Positions 1 to 11,396 of a stretch of DNA of 64,000 nt are shown here, in pieces; positions within the stretch are counted from its first letter, which is position 1; each line of letters begins with the position of its first letter. A program made the translations under genes and the position numbers. The notes under the pieces were generated by a model. The model saw only the letters and a program-made list of their open reading frames with translations. It was not told the origin of the DNA and made no database searches. The stretch comes from Aromatoleum buckelii (GTDB taxonomy: Bacteria; Pseudomonadota; Gammaproteobacteria; Burkholderiales; Rhodocyclaceae): contig NZ_WTVH02000010.1 of the NCBI RefSeq assembly GCF_012910785.2, positions 1-64,000 of the forward strand. The letters run 5' to 3'.

Positions 1-2
1 GA

Positions 3-932
3 TCAGGGATAGCGCACCAGGGGCGGGCGATTGTCCGGCAGCGGGATGAATTCGGTCTCGCCCGGCACCGGCGCGAAGCGGCCGGCGCGCCAGTCGGCTT
101 TCGCCTGCTCGATGCGCTCGCGCGAACTCGACACGAAGTTCCACCAGACGTGGCGCGGGCCGTCGGGCGGCTCGCCACCGAGCAGCATCAGGCGCGTCGC
201 CGACAAGGCGGTGATGACGACTTTGGCGCCGCGCCGCAGGACCAGCAACTGGCCTGCCGAATGCGTCACGCCGTCGATGACGACGGAACCCGCGACGATA
301 TAGGCGGCGCGCTCGACGTGCTCGATCGGCACCTGCAGGCGCGCTGGCGGGGCGAGCGTGACGTCGGCGTAGAACAGCGGCGAGTGCGTCGCGACCGGAG
401 AGCGCGTGCCGAAAGCTTCGCCGGCGATCAGCCGGACGCTCAGGCCCGGCGCGTCGATGACCGGCAGTTCCGCCGCACCGTGGTGCGCGAACGCGGGTTC
501 GCTGTCCTCGTCGCGCGCCGGCAACGCGACCCATGCCTGCAGCCCGGCGAGGCGCGAGCCGGACGGGCGCAGTTCGGGCGGCGTGCGCTCCGAATGCACG
601 ATGCCGCGTCCCGCAGTCATCCAGTTCAGCTCGCCCGGCCGGATCGGCTGCACATTGCCCAGGCTGTCGCGGTGCAGGATCTCGCCGTCGAAGAGATAAG
701 TCACCGTCGCGAGGCCGATGTGCGGATGCGGCCGGACGTCGAGACCGCTGCCCCCGGCAAGCTCCACCGGGCCCATCTGGTCGAGAAAGACGAAAGGCCC
801 GACCATGCGCCGCCGCACCGACGGCAGCGCGCGCATCACCTTGAAGCCGCCGCCCAGATCGCTCGCCTGCGGCACGACGACGGTTTCGATGGACAGCGGG
901 TCCTGCGGGGATGTCGATGCATTCGGGTTCAT
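3..932 (-). CDS. Pirin family protein
   Basis: This 309-residue protein is a bicupin of the pirin family. Some members have quercetinase activity and others act as redox or regulatory proteins; the substrate here cannot be told. The N-terminal cupin carries the pirin signature around residues 55-75 ([19 protein letters not shown] is the core), followed by HRDSLG and [11 protein letters not shown], which supply the metal-binding His and Glu residues. The C-terminal cupin begins near residue 190. I chose the ATG at 932 because an AGGAGAG ribosome site precedes it and the family homology begins just after; the longer open frame upstream looks like non-coding translation. It is a monocistronic gene divergent from wrbA. 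Confidence 0.93.
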   Translation of the reverse strand: MNPNASTSPQDPLSIETVVVPQASDLGGGFKVMRALPSVRRRMVGPFVFLDQMGPVELAGGSGLDVRPHPHIGLATVTYLFDGEILHRDSLGNVQPIRPGELNWMTAGRGIVHSERTPPELRPSGSRLAGLQAWVALPARDEDSEPAFAHHGAAELPVIDAPGLSVRLIAGEAFGTRSPVATHSPLFYADVTLAPPARLQVPIEHVERAAYIVAGSVVIDGVTHSAGQLLVLRRGAKVVITALSATRLMLLGGEPPDGPRHVWWNFVSSSRERIEQAKADWRAGRFAPVPGETEFIPLPDNRPPLVRYP

Positions 933-1206
933 CTGCTCTCCTCGACGTGAGATAAGGATGCGGCGATAGGGCGGTAGGGGCGGGACGCCACTGCCCCCAG
1001 CGCGGGAGCTTCGTTCGCGCGTCCTTGGCGGTTCCCATAGAAGACCCATGCCGGCCGCGTGTGGTTCATGCGATCCGCAGACTCGAACCGCGGCGGCACG
1101 CAGTCCCGTCGTTGCAGCAGTTGAACGTGGCGGATCCGTTGACTACGCTGGCCTAACGGCAGGAGTGCCCTGCCATCCTGCCTTTCCCATGACGGAGCGC
1201 TGCGAC

Positions 1207-1830
1207 ATGAAAGTCCAGATCATTTTCTACAGCATGTACGGTCACATCTTCCGCATGGCGGAAGCGGTCGCGGAAGGCGCGCGAAGCGTTGCCGGGGCCG
1301 AAGTCGGCCTGTTCCGCGTTCCCGAACTGGTGCCCGACGAAGTGCTCGAGAAATCCGGGGCGAAAGCGGCGCAGCAGGCGTTCGCGCACGTGCCGGTGGC
1401 GAAGACCGAGCAGCTCCCCGAAGCCGACGCGATCATCTTCAGCACGCCGACGCGCTTCGGCAACATGTGCGCGCAGATGCGCAATTTCCTCGATCAGACG
1501 GGCGGGTTATGGATGAAGGGGAGCCTGATCGGCAAGGTGGGCAGCGTGTTCACCAGCAGCGCGACGCAGCATGGCGGGCAGGAGAGCACGATCCTGTCGA
1601 CGCACATCACGCTGCTGCACCAGGGCATGGTCCTCGTCGGCCTGCCTTACAGCGAGAAGCGGCAGATGGGGATGGACGAGATCCTCGGCGGCTCGCCGTA
1701 TGGGGCCGCGACGATCGCCGGTGGCGACGGCAGCCGCATGCCGAGCCCGGTCGAAATCGAGATGGCGAAGTTCCAGGGCCGCCATGTCGCAGAGATCGCG
1801 AGCGCGCTCGCGCGGGGCAGGGCGGCCTGA
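1207..1830 (+). CDS. wrbA: NAD(P)H:quinone oxidoreductase, WrbA type
   Basis: The 207-residue flavodoxin-fold protein reduces quinones by two electrons with FMN and NAD(P)H, protecting against semiquinone radicals. The FMN phosphate loop is near the N terminus ([12 protein letters not shown]), and the typical WrbA motifs follow: [10 protein letters not shown] near residue 80, [11 protein letters not shown] near 118, and [17 protein letters not shown] near 160. The length matches the family. I start at the ATG at 1207, where homology begins and a GGAG lies upstream; an ATG at 1189 is a less likely alternative. The next gene is convergent, so wrbA is probably transcribed alone. Confidence 0.93.
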   Translation: MKVQIIFYSMYGHIFRMAEAVAEGARSVAGAEVGLFRVPELVPDEVLEKSGAKAAQQAFAHVPVAKTEQLPEADAIIFSTPTRFGNMCAQMRNFLDQTGGLWMKGSLIGKVGSVFTSSATQHGGQESTILSTHITLLHQGMVLVGLPYSEKRQMGMDEILGGSPYGAATIAGGDGSRMPSPVEIEMAKFQGRHVAEIASALARGRAA

Positions 1831-1964
1831 CGACAACGCTCGCGGACAGAACATCACCGACGCGCGCTGCGGATTCGCGACCTCCAGGCCCGGCTCGCAG
1901 CCGCCTTCGCGGGATCGGATTTGCGGAAGTTGGCGCGGGAACGCCACAATCCTCGCCGTGGCGT

Positions 1965-2741
1965 TCAGCGCGACAGGCGCAGCGCGAGCAGCCCCAGCCA
2001 TTCGTGCGCGGCGTACCAGCCGGCATAAGCCGAGGTCGCGCTCGGCAGCGCGGTCAGCACCTGGTCGTTCGCGTCGTGCCTGCCGAGCCAGGCGGTCGGC
2101 GCGGCGATCACCTCGATGCCGCGAGCCTCGAACTCGGCCCGGGCGCGCCGCATGTGCGCAGCGTGCGTGACGAGCAGCACACGGCGCACGCCGGCCGCTT
2201 TGAGCAGCGGCGCGGAAAATTCCGCGTTCTGCCCGGTGTCGAGCGAGCTGGCCTCGACCCAGCGCGGGATAATGCCGAAGTCCGTTTCGAGCGCGGCTTT
2301 CATCAGCTCGCCTTCCGGGCGCTCGCCGGTCGGCGCTCCGCCGCTGACGAGCACCGGCAGGCGCAGTCCGTGCGCGAGGCGTGCGCCGTAGCGCAGCCGT
2401 TCGAGCGTCAGCCGGTTCACGGTTTCGCCGCCGTATTCGGGTGCGTGGCGCCGCTTGCCGCCGCCGACGATGACGATCGCCTCGGCGGGGCGGGCGGAGG
2501 TCGCCGTCAGGGGCGGATCGGTCTCCAGCCCGGCGAGCATCCAGCCGACGGTGGCGGGCCAGACGAGCAGCAGCGCTGCGACGAGCCCCGTCCACGCGAG
2601 CGCCAGGCCGGTGCGGCGCCAGCGCTGGACGAGCAGCAGGCCGAGCGCGATGAGCAGCAGCGGGGCGAGCGGCGGCAGCAGGAAGGCCGAAACGAGTTTC
2701 TTCAGCCAGAAGAGCAGCATCAGAGCGAGGTCGAAAGTCAT
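1965..2741 (-). CDS. YdcF/ElyC family (DUF218) inner-membrane protein
   Basis: The 258-residue protein begins with two hydrophobic segments (about residues 7-36 and 45-68), followed by a DUF218 domain. The domain shows AIVIVGGGKRRHAPEYGG near residue 90, an Arg/Tyr-rich segment (RLRYGARLAHGLRLPVLVSGG) and a later THAAHMRRA motif. ElyC of Escherichia coli, of the same general layout, is needed for envelope integrity and undecaprenyl-phosphate use; the precise enzymatic reaction of the family is not settled. It ends convergently to wrbA and starts divergently from the DUF2802 gene. Confidence 0.8.
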   Translation of the reverse strand: MTFDLALMLLFWLKKLVSAFLLPPLAPLLLIALGLLLVQRWRRTGLALAWTGLVAALLLVWPATVGWMLAGLETDPPLTATSARPAEAIVIVGGGKRRHAPEYGGETVNRLTLERLRYGARLAHGLRLPVLVSGGAPTGERPEGELMKAALETDFGIIPRWVEASSLDTGQNAEFSAPLLKAAGVRRVLLVTHAAHMRRARAEFEARGIEVIAAPTAWLGRHDANDQVLTALPSATSAYAGWYAAHEWLGLLALRLSR

Positions 2742-2876
2742 ATGAGTCGGCAGGTGCGTTGTTTCAGGGGGACGAGGTCCGCATTATCCGCGACAATCCA
2801 CGCGTCATGCTCCCAACGGCGTCACGCCGTGCCGCAGTATCGGCGGCCGTCCGCACGGGCGGCGAGGTAGTCCGGG

Positions 2877-3368
2877 ATGGATACCAACGAAATCCTGGGG
2901 CTCGCCGCCGCACTGCCAGCCGTCTACGTCGCGATCCGCCTGTACCAGGCGCGGCGGAACCGCTCGCGCCGTCCGGCTTCAGGCGACGGCGCGTCGGGCG
3001 AAAAGGCCTTCGTCGAGCGGCCGCAGCCGTCGGCGCGGCACGACGGTTTCCAGGTCGAGCTGGAGGTGCAGCAGTTGCGCCGGGACGTCGCCGAGTTGCG
3101 CGCGGAACTCGCCGAGCAGCGCCGCGAGGTCGCCAGCCTGACTGCCCGGCTGCAGGCGCAGCACGAGCAGTTCCACGGCGGCGTCGCCAAAGCGGGCGGC
3201 TCGCCTGAGTACGACGAGGCGCTGGTGTTTGCGCGACGCGGACTCGACGTCGAGGCGATCGCCGAACGCTGCGGCATCACGGTTGCCGAAGCGGCACTCG
3301 TGCGAGCCCTCGCGCAGGGCGAAAAAGGTGAAAAGGGTGAAAAGGGCAACGAGCGGAAGGGACCGTGA
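2877..3368 (+). CDS. DUF2802 domain protein, membrane-anchored
   Basis: This 163-residue protein has a single N-terminal membrane segment ([17 protein letters not shown]), a basic stretch and then a predicted coiled coil from about residue 58 to 98 ([20 protein letters not shown]). A C-terminal DUF2802 helix-turn-helix-like segment follows ([20 protein letters not shown]). It ends in a charged repeat, (GEK)n. Function is unknown; in related genomes it lies beside ridA and recG, as here. The start ATG at 2877 is immediately followed by the membrane anchor. Confidence 0.75.
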   Translation: MDTNEILGLAAALPAVYVAIRLYQARRNRSRRPASGDGASGEKAFVERPQPSARHDGFQVELEVQQLRRDVAELRAELAEQRREVASLTARLQAQHEQFHGGVAKAGGSPEYDEALVFARRGLDVEAIAERCGITVAEAALVRALAQGEKGEKGEKGNERKGP

Positions 3369-3456
3369 AACCGCTCGTGATGTAGCCTCCAGCCGACCTG
3401 GCTTACAATCGCCTCATTGTGAGTCGCCCGGCACCCACCCCTCGAGGATACCGCCC

Positions 3457-3837
3457 ATGAGCCGCAGCATCGTTTCGACCCCCAACGCTCCCGCCGCGAT
3501 CGGCACCTATTCGCAGGCCGTACGAACCGGCAACACCGTCTACTGCTCCGGCCAGATCGGCCTCGATCCGGCAACAATGCAGATGGCCGAGGGGTTCGAA
3601 GCGCAGACCGTGCGTGTGTTCGAGAACCTCAAGGCGGTCGCCGAAGCGGCCGGCGGTTCGCTCGCCGACGCGACGCGGCTGACGATCTACCTCACCGACC
3701 TCGCGAACTTCGCCAAGGTGAACGAAGTGATGGCGCGCTACTTCGCCGAACCGTACCCGGCGCGGGCCGCGGTCGGCGTAAAGGAATTGCCGAAAGGCGC
3801 GCTCGTCGAGGCTGACGCGATACTGGTGCTTGGCTGA
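3457..3837 (+). CDS. ridA: RidA family enamine/imine deaminase
   Basis: The 126-residue protein hydrolyses the reactive enamine/imine intermediates released by PLP enzymes such as threonine dehydratase, giving 2-oxoacids and ammonia. It has the full RidA signature: the N-terminal AIGTYSQAV, the GQIGLDP loop, [13 protein letters not shown], and the active-site Arg in [19 protein letters not shown] with the terminal Glu-Ala-Asp. The ATG at 3457 gives the usual family length; the longer frame upstream is not conserved-looking. The stop lies within the likely 5-prime end of recG, which suggests co-transcription. Confidence 0.95.
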   Translation: MSRSIVSTPNAPAAIGTYSQAVRTGNTVYCSGQIGLDPATMQMAEGFEAQTVRVFENLKAVAEAAGGSLADATRLTIYLTDLANFAKVNEVMARYFAEPYPARAAVGVKELPKGALVEADAILVLG

Positions 3838-3959
3838 TCCGCGAAAGTCCGTCGCCTCCTGATGCTGCAACGCGACCGGCGCTGGCTGGATGGGCCGGTG
3901 TCGGCCCGCAACTGGCCAGTCGGCTCGCGAGACTGGATCTGCGCCGGCCGCAGGATCTG

Positions 3960-5918
<1,959 letters not shown>

Positions 5919-6038
5919 GGTCAGCTCACCGCCTCGCCTGGTTGCCCCGCCCGGTCTGCGAGGTCTCGCGATTGGGACGGCCTGCCATTCCCGGTATCAT
6001 GCGGGCGCCACCACGGCGTCCTGCCGCCGTCCTTTTAC

Positions 6039-6596
6039 ATGCGCATCCGACCTCGCTCCGAAACCTGGATCAAACGCCCGCCGCGCGCCAGGGTGCTCCC
6101 GCAGCTGCGCCCCTGGCTCACCGATCCGGGTTCGCTGACCGCGCGCATCCGCAGCCGCTGCAGCCTGTTTTCAGTTGACGTGCTCGCCCAGCGCCTCGCC
6201 GTCCCGCACCCGGACGAGGCTGCGCTGCTCGGGCTGCGCCGCGGCGAACTTACGTGGCTGCGCGAAGTGCTGCTCGTCGCCGACGGCATCCCGGTGGTGT
6301 TCGCGCGCAGCATCCTGCCGCGGCACAACGTGCGCGGAGCGTGGATCCTGTTCCACGGGCTCGGCTCACGCCCGCTCGGCGCCGCGCTGTTCGCCGATCC
6401 GCGCATCTGCCGCAAGCCGTTGGCCTGCACCTGTCTCGACCGCCGGGACGCGCGCTATCATCGCGCTTCGGCCGCGGTCGCGCCGCACCGCCCGCCCCCT
6501 GGGCTGTGGGCGCGCCGGTCGCTGTTCGGCCTGCGCGGCCGCGCGTTGCTGGTCAGCGAAGTGTTCCTGCCCACGATTCTGGAGTTGCCGACATGA
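6039..6596 (+). CDS. ubiC: Chorismate lyase UbiC
   Basis: The 185-residue protein removes pyruvate from chorismate to give 4-hydroxybenzoate, the first committed step of ubiquinone synthesis. Visible family features are W-LTDPGSLT near residue 25, [13 protein letters not shown] near residue 68, ARSILPRHN with the active-site Arg near 90, and the C-terminal [22 protein letters not shown], which contains the catalytic Arg and Glu. Its stop overlaps the ubiA start (ATGA), so the two are translationally coupled. The ATG at 6039 gives a normal family length. Confidence 0.93.
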   Translation: MRIRPRSETWIKRPPRARVLPQLRPWLTDPGSLTARIRSRCSLFSVDVLAQRLAVPHPDEAALLGLRRGELTWLREVLLVADGIPVVFARSILPRHNVRGAWILFHGLGSRPLGAALFADPRICRKPLACTCLDRRDARYHRASAAVAPHRPPPGLWARRSLFGLRGRALLVSEVFLPTILELPT

Positions 6597-7480
6597 TGAT
6601 TGCTCCCGCCACGCTGTCCGGCCGACTGCCGCTGTACCTGCGGCTGATGCGTCTCGACAAGCCGATCGGCATCCTGCTGCTGATGTGGCCGACGCTGTGG
6701 GCGTTGTGGCTCGCCGCCGACGGGGTTCCGCCGCTGCACGTGGTCGCGATCTTCGTTCTCGGCACGGCGCTGATGCGATCGGCGGGCTGCGTCATCAACG
6801 ACTACGCCGACCGCGACTTCGACGGCCACGTCGAGCGCACGCGGACGCGGCCGCTGGCGACCGGCGCGGTGACGATTCGCGAGGCGCTGCTGCTCGCCGC
6901 CGGGCTGTCGCTGGTGTCGTTCGTGCTGATCCTGCCGCTCGACCCGCTGGTGCGGTGGTTGTCGCTGCCGGCGCTGTTTCTCGCCGTGAGCTACCCCTAC
7001 ACGAAGCGTTTCCTCGCGATCCCGCAAGCCTACCTGGGCATCGCGTTCGGTTTCGGCATCCCGATGGGGTTCGCCGCGCTGCAGGGCGAAGTGCCGGCGA
7101 TCGCGTGGCTGCTGCTCCTCGCGAACATCTTCTGGGCGGTCGCGTACGACACCGAATACGCGATGGTCGATCGTCCCGATGACCTGAAGATCGGCATCAA
7201 GACTTCCGCGATCACGTTCGGCCGCTTCGACGTCGCCGCGGTGATGCTGTGCTATGCGGTTGCGTTCGGCCTGATCGCCGCCGTCGGCGTCGCCGCGGGA
7301 CGCGGGCCGTGGTTCTTCGGCGGAATTGCGGTCGCAGCGGGGATCGCGATCTACCACTACACGCTGATCCGCGATCGTGACCGGGCGCGCTGCTTCAGGG
7401 CGTTCCTGCACAACAACTGGGTCGGCGCGGTGCTGTTCGTCGCGCTCGTCATCGACTACGTTGCGTTTCCCGCGGCCTGA
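6593..7480 (+). CDS. ubiA: 4-hydroxybenzoate polyprenyltransferase UbiA
   Basis: This 295-residue integral membrane enzyme attaches the polyprenyl tail to 4-hydroxybenzoate in ubiquinone synthesis. It shows both Asp-rich motifs that bind Mg2+-diphosphate: [12 protein letters not shown] near residue 68 and [13 protein letters not shown] near residue 185. About eight to nine hydrophobic helices are visible. The ATG at 6593 overlaps the ubiC stop; a second ATG at 6596 is also possible. Together with ubiC upstream and ubiD at 11.4 kb, it places three ubiquinone genes within 7 kb. Confidence 0.95.
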   Translation: MMIAPATLSGRLPLYLRLMRLDKPIGILLLMWPTLWALWLAADGVPPLHVVAIFVLGTALMRSAGCVINDYADRDFDGHVERTRTRPLATGAVTIREALLLAAGLSLVSFVLILPLDPLVRWLSLPALFLAVSYPYTKRFLAIPQAYLGIAFGFGIPMGFAALQGEVPAIAWLLLLANIFWAVAYDTEYAMVDRPDDLKIGIKTSAITFGRFDVAAVMLCYAVAFGLIAAVGVAAGRGPWFFGGIAVAAGIAIYHYTLIRDRDRARCFRAFLHNNWVGAVLFVALVIDYVAFPAA

Positions 7481-7552
7481 TCTAGGGTTAACCGACCGCG
7501 ATCACACGGTCGAACGACGGCGCGGAAAACCGCGCGGATCCCCAAGGAGACC

Positions 7553-7804
7553 ATGATGAAGAAGAGCCTGATTGCGGGCCTGCTGGCGATGGCGCTGTCC
7601 GGCGGCGCGTTCGCGTTCCACTGTCCCGTCGAGATGAAAAAGATCGACGAAGCACTGGCGAAACCGCCGGCGCTCACTGCCGAACAGATGACCGAAGTGA
7701 AGCAGCTGCGCGCCGAAGGCGAAACGCTGCACAAGGCCGGCAAGCACCAGGAAGCGCTCGACTCGCTCGAGAAAGCGAAGAAAATCCTGAAGATCGAAAC
7801 CTGA
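7553..7804 (+). CDS. Small secreted protein of unknown function
   Basis: The 83-residue product has a clear signal peptide ([21 protein letters not shown], cleavage predicted after residue 21) and a short mature helical domain rich in Lys and Glu, starting with [15 protein letters not shown]. The mature part has one Cys only and a repeated helix-turn-helix layout ([20 protein letters not shown], then a helix ending [11 protein letters not shown]). An AAGGAG site precedes the ATG. I do not recognise a family with a known function; a periplasmic location is the only supported inference. Confidence 0.75.
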   Translation: MMKKSLIAGLLAMALSGGAFAFHCPVEMKKIDEALAKPPALTAEQMTEVKQLRAEGETLHKAGKHQEALDSLEKAKKILKIET

Positions 7805-7943
7805 TCGGGTTGGGCCGGGCCCCAGACGGCGCCGTGTTGCGCAGCACCCAACGTCTTTCGCGGCGCAGCGCAACGATGAGCCGGCGGTGCGCGCGAGGCG
7901 CTCGCCGGCTTATCATTCGGCCCGGACCATTCTGGACGCTTCC

Positions 7944-8759
7944 ATGCATTTCATGACCGCCCTCCGGGCCGCCTGGCGCGCGCGCAACAGTCTGCTGTGC
8001 GTCGGCCTCGATCCCGATCCGGCGCGCTTCCCCGCGCACCTGCACGGCCAGCCGGACGCCATATTCCGTTTCTGCAGCGAGATCGTCGACGCGACGGCCG
8101 ATCTGGTCTGCTGCTTCAAGCCGCAGATCGCGTACTTCGCCGCGCAGCGCGCCGAGGATCAGCTCGAAGCGCTGATCGCGCACATCCACGCGCGCCATCC
8201 CGGCACCCCGGTGATCCTCGACGCGAAGCGCGGCGACATCGGCAGCACCGCCGGCCAGTATGCCGTCGAGGCGTTCGAGCGCTTCGGCGCCGACGCGATC
8301 ACGGTCAATCCGTACATGGGTCGCGACTCGGTCGAACCCTATCTGGAATACGCCGATAAGGGCGTGATCCTGCTGTGCCGCACGTCGAACCCCGGCGGCA
8401 GCGACCTGCAGTTCCTCGACGTCGGCGGCGGCGAGCGCCTCTTCGAGCGCGTCGCCCGCCTCGTTGCCGACGAGTGGAATGCGAGCGGCAATTGCAGCCT
8501 GGTCGTCGGCGCGACTTTCCCGAACGAGATCGCGCGCGTGCGCGAGCTCGTCGGCGACCTGCCGCTGCTCGTGCCCGGTATCGGCGCGCAAGGCGGCGAC
8601 ATCGCCGCGACCGTCGAGGCGGGCCGCAGCGCGGACGGCACCGGGCTGATGATCAACTCGTCGCGCGCGATCCTGTACGCCGGCGCGGACCACGACTTCG
8701 CCGCCGCCGCCCGCCGCGCTGCCCTCGACACACGCGACGCCATCAACCGCCACCGCTGA
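7944..8759 (+). CDS. pyrF: Orotidine 5-prime-phosphate decarboxylase (type 2)
   Basis: The 271-residue enzyme converts OMP to UMP, the last step of pyrimidine synthesis. It has the OMPdecase catalytic motif [17 protein letters not shown] near residue 92, the N-terminal [28 protein letters not shown] near residue 118, and the phosphate loop [10 protein letters not shown] near 212. The longer family-2 layout and length support the assignment. The chosen ATG at 7944 follows the last in-frame non-homologous stretch; a further ATG four codons downstream is possible. Confidence 0.95.
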   Translation: MHFMTALRAAWRARNSLLCVGLDPDPARFPAHLHGQPDAIFRFCSEIVDATADLVCCFKPQIAYFAAQRAEDQLEALIAHIHARHPGTPVILDAKRGDIGSTAGQYAVEAFERFGADAITVNPYMGRDSVEPYLEYADKGVILLCRTSNPGGSDLQFLDVGGGERLFERVARLVADEWNASGNCSLVVGATFPNEIARVRELVGDLPLLVPGIGAQGGDIAATVEAGRSADGTGLMINSSRAILYAGADHDFAAAARRAALDTRDAINRHR

Positions 8760-8903
8760 ACCTCCCGGTCCGTTCCGCATCCCCCGCGCATGCCTTGATG
8801 CAGCCGCCATCGCGGTTGCAAATGTGGGTAATATGCGGTCCAATTTCGGCCGATTCACGATTTGTTACAGGTCGGCTGCGGGCAATTTCTCGAAGGGGGT
8901 TCA

Positions 8904-10463
8904 GTGCGTTCAATGGCAAAAGGGATATTCAGGGGCTTGGCGCTCGGCGTCACGGCATCGCTGCTGGTTGCGTGTGGTGGCGGGGGTGGTGGAGGCGGGG
9001 GCGGTGGTTCGGGCAACGTCACCCCGACTAACGAATATCAGATCTCGCTGCGCGCCGACCATACTTCGCTGCCGCTGAACATCGCCGGCGTCGGACCGGC
9101 CATCGGTGTGGACGCGCCTTATACAACGACCCTGTACGTGTCGGCACGCCGGGGTGGCACGAACGACCCGATTCCAGGTGGCGAAAACATCTTCTCCTGC
9201 AACGTCGTGCCGCAGGGCCTCGAGCAGGGTGCTCTGTACTACCTCGATGGGGATCCCGATCACGAGACCGAAGTCGACGTCGGTGGCACGACGATCAAGG
9301 TTCCGACCGCGTTCCGCTCGGTGACGCTCGGCTCGAACGCCGGCGCGGCGAGCTTCCATTTCCACGCGGGCAACACCGCGGGCACGGCGACGATCACCTG
9401 CGCAGTCACCGACCCGCAAAGCAACAAGGAAGTGACGACGCAGCTGCAGATCAACGTCGGCCAAGCAACCGGCAAGGCGTCGCAGGTCCGCATCAACCGG
9501 AGCGCCCCCGGATTCCTCTTCGCGCAGAACACGAACGGCGCGACGCAACTGCAGGTTCAGGCGCAAGTTCTCGACGAGGCCGGCCAGCGCGTTGCAGACC
9601 CCGCTGCCGGAGTGCGCAACCTTTACGCCATCATCGTCAATGACACGACTGTGACCGTAGACGACGACGCCTTGCTGCGTTCGCCGACCGATGGTGGCAG
9701 CCGCAAGTGGGTCCTAGCCCGTACGACGAACGGACAGGCTGATTTTGCCGTCGTCAGCGGAAGTGCCACCGGCACTTTGCTGATCGAAGTTGTGGCCGAC
9801 CGTTTCGACAACAACGTCGATAACGGGATTGCCGAGGCAGTTCGCAATCGCTTTTCCGTTCCTGTTGTGATTTCCGTCGGCCAAGAAGCGCTCGGAATCG
9901 CGACGCCGACGGGTCTTCCCGCCGCGGTCGAAGGACGTCCGTATGCAACGATTCTCTCCGCGACGGGCGGCGTCCCGCCCTATCAATGGGAGTTCGTGCC
10001 GGGCAGTGTTCCTCCGGGCGGGCTGACAGTATCGACGGACGGGGTTGTTACCGGCACACCGGTCGTGAATGGGACGTTCCGTTTCGCGTTGAGAGTCTCC
10101 GATTCCAGCACGGTGGTTCAGTCGGTGACGAAGGAGTTTGCGATGACGATCGCACCCGCCACCGGTCTCCTCGCGATCGAGACGTCAGCGTTACCGTCCG
10201 CACAAGTAAGTCTGCCTTATCGGGCTGCAGTCGTCGCAGAGGGGGGAACGCCGCCCTACAAGTGGACGATGGAACCCACCGCTTCCACCTTCTCGATTGA
10301 TAACAATTCAGGTGTGATTTCAGGTATCCCCGCAACGTCGGCCGCGGGCCCACACAACATTGTGGTTACGGTTACTGATGGGAAGGGCACGGTTGTTCGG
10401 CAGAACTTCGTGATTACCGTCGCGCAGCTTCCGGAAACCACTCAGACGGAAACCGGGAATTAG
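8904..10463 (+). CDS. Surface lipoprotein with Ig-like (He_PIG) domains
   Basis: The product is about 519 residues with a lipoprotein signal ending in the lipobox LLVAC. The Cys is followed by eleven consecutive Gly residues and then an extracytoplasmic region of beta-rich sequence. Two He_PIG-type Ig domains are visible near the C terminus: one starting LPAAVEGRPYATILSATGG and one starting ALPSAQVSLPYRAAVVAEGG, each with the typical GxPPYxW motif. Earlier domains (residues 35-320) resemble invasin/bacterial Ig folds but are not clearly assigned. The GTG at 8904 has a better spaced AAGGGGG than the ATG at 8913; either is possible. The gene is closed by the terminator at 10514-10550. Confidence 0.8.
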   Translation: MRSMAKGIFRGLALGVTASLLVACGGGGGGGGGGGSGNVTPTNEYQISLRADHTSLPLNIAGVGPAIGVDAPYTTTLYVSARRGGTNDPIPGGENIFSCNVVPQGLEQGALYYLDGDPDHETEVDVGGTTIKVPTAFRSVTLGSNAGAASFHFHAGNTAGTATITCAVTDPQSNKEVTTQLQINVGQATGKASQVRINRSAPGFLFAQNTNGATQLQVQAQVLDEAGQRVADPAAGVRNLYAIIVNDTTVTVDDDALLRSPTDGGSRKWVLARTTNGQADFAVVSGSATGTLLIEVVADRFDNNVDNGIAEAVRNRFSVPVVISVGQEALGIATPTGLPAAVEGRPYATILSATGGVPPYQWEFVPGSVPPGGLTVSTDGVVTGTPVVNGTFRFALRVSDSSTVVQSVTKEFAMTIAPATGLLAIETSALPSAQVSLPYRAAVVAEGGTPPYKWTMEPTASTFSIDNNSGVISGIPATSAAGPHNIVVTVTDGKGTVVRQNFVITVAQLPETTQTETGN

Positions 10464-10513
10464 TGCGTTTGCAAAGGTATTCGCAGACGCGGAAGGCCTT
10501 GAGATGATGTGGG

Positions 10514-10550
10514 AGACCCCGGTGCCTTGCGAAAGGCCGGGGTCTTTTTA
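10514..10550 (+). terminator. Rho-independent terminator of the Ig-domain lipoprotein gene
   Basis: A 9-bp perfect stem (AGACCCCGG paired with CCGGGGTCT) with a 14-nt loop is followed directly by TTTTT. It lies 50 bp after the stop and isolates the lipoprotein gene from the toxin-antitoxin pair. Confidence 0.9.
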
Positions 10551-10606
10551 CGAGGGTCCAACGGGGGAGAATTCCGGCAGAAGCTTCCGGATTCGTTGCA
10601 GGAAAG

Positions 10607-10649
10607 TTGAGGCGAGCGGATACGCAGGGTTAAACTAACTGAAGTTGGT
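10607..10649 (+). promoter_or_regulatory. Candidate promoter and autoregulatory operator of the toxin-antitoxin pair
   Basis: TTGAGG (10607-10612) and TAAACT (10631-10636) are separated by 18 bp, a plausible sigma-70 promoter. An imperfect inverted repeat, ACTAACT-GA-AGTTGGT (10634-10649, one mismatch), overlaps the -10 box, the usual site for autorepression by an antitoxin complex. This is read from sequence only. Confidence 0.4.
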
Positions 10650-10666
10650 CAAGATGAGTTCCCCCC

Positions 10667-10912
10667 ATGCGCACCGTCAATATTCACGAAGCAAAAACCC
10701 ATCTGTCGCGCCTCGTCGAGCAGGCCGCGAACGGCGAGCCGTTCGTTATCGCGCGGGCCGGCAAGCCGCTGGTGCGGGTGATAGCGATCGATGCGCCGGA
10801 GGCTTCGGCGATGCGGCGGCGCGGTTTCCTAGCGGGCGAGATCGACGTGCCTGCGGATTTCGACACGATGGGTAGCGCCGAGATCGAAGCTCTTTTCGGC
10901 GGCGGCGCATGA
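10667..10912 (+). CDS. Type II antitoxin, Phd/YefM family
   Basis: The 81-residue protein has the Phd/YefM fold signature: MRTVNIHEAKTHLSRLVEQ at the N terminus, then GEPFVIARAGKPLVRVIAI, and a disordered acidic C-terminal tail (from about residue 50) that would wrap and neutralise the toxin. Its stop overlaps the toxin start by four bases (ATGA), the classical coupled arrangement. Phd-type antitoxins usually bind the operator with the toxin and repress their own promoter; an inverted repeat just upstream fits this. Confidence 0.9.
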   Translation: MRTVNIHEAKTHLSRLVEQAANGEPFVIARAGKPLVRVIAIDAPEASAMRRRGFLAGEIDVPADFDTMGSAEIEALFGGGA

Positions 10913-11295
10913 ATCTGCTGCTGGACACCCACGTCCTGCTGTGGGCTGCCGGTGCGTCGGACCGGCTTTCGCGCAAGGCGTGCGAGTTGATCGACGATCC
11001 GCGCAATGCGCTGTGGTTCAGCGCCGCGAGCTTGTGGGAAATCGCGATCAAGTGCGGCCTCGGGCGCGAGGATTTTCGCGTCGACCCGTTCCGGCTGCGC
11101 AAAGGCTTGCTCGACAACGGCTATCGTGAGCTGGTCATTTCCGGCGAGCACGCGCTCGGCATCGAGCGTCTGCCGCCGATCCACAAGGATCCTTTCGATC
11201 GTCTGCTGGTGGCCCAGGCCATTGTCGAGGGTTTCACGTTGCTGACGGCTGACGAGAAAGTCGCGCAATACCCGGAACGGGTGAAGCGGATTTGA
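10909..11295 (+). CDS. vapC: PIN-domain ribonuclease toxin (VapC-like)
   Basis: The 128-residue PIN domain protein is expected to cleave RNA as the toxin of the pair. The acidic metal-binding residues are visible: Asp in [10 protein letters not shown] (residue 6), Glu in SLWEIAIK near residue 43, Asp in [12 protein letters not shown] near residue 93, and Asp in LLTADEKV near residue 113. The sequence belongs to the PIN subgroup that pairs with Phd-type antitoxins (LDTHxLLW start, HKDPFDRxLVAQA). Its 3-prime end overlaps a spurious upstream extension of ubiD. Confidence 0.92.
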   Translation: MNLLLDTHVLLWAAGASDRLSRKACELIDDPRNALWFSAASLWEIAIKCGLGREDFRVDPFRLRKGLLDNGYRELVISGEHALGIERLPPIHKDPFDRLLVAQAIVEGFTLLTADEKVAQYPERVKRI

Positions 11296-11396
11296 CCGCC
11301 TGTTACCGCATGGCCGAAATGCATCCCGCAGATTCCGCGATCGAGGGGCATTCGGTGCAAGCTACGCAGGCCGGACTGCAGGCAGGGAGTTTTCCA

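Noticed and set aside
8960..9010. G-rich run in the lipoprotein gene as a possible G-quadruplex regulatory site
   Set aside because: It is in frame as an 11-Gly linker and explained by coding; kept only as a possible slippage tract.
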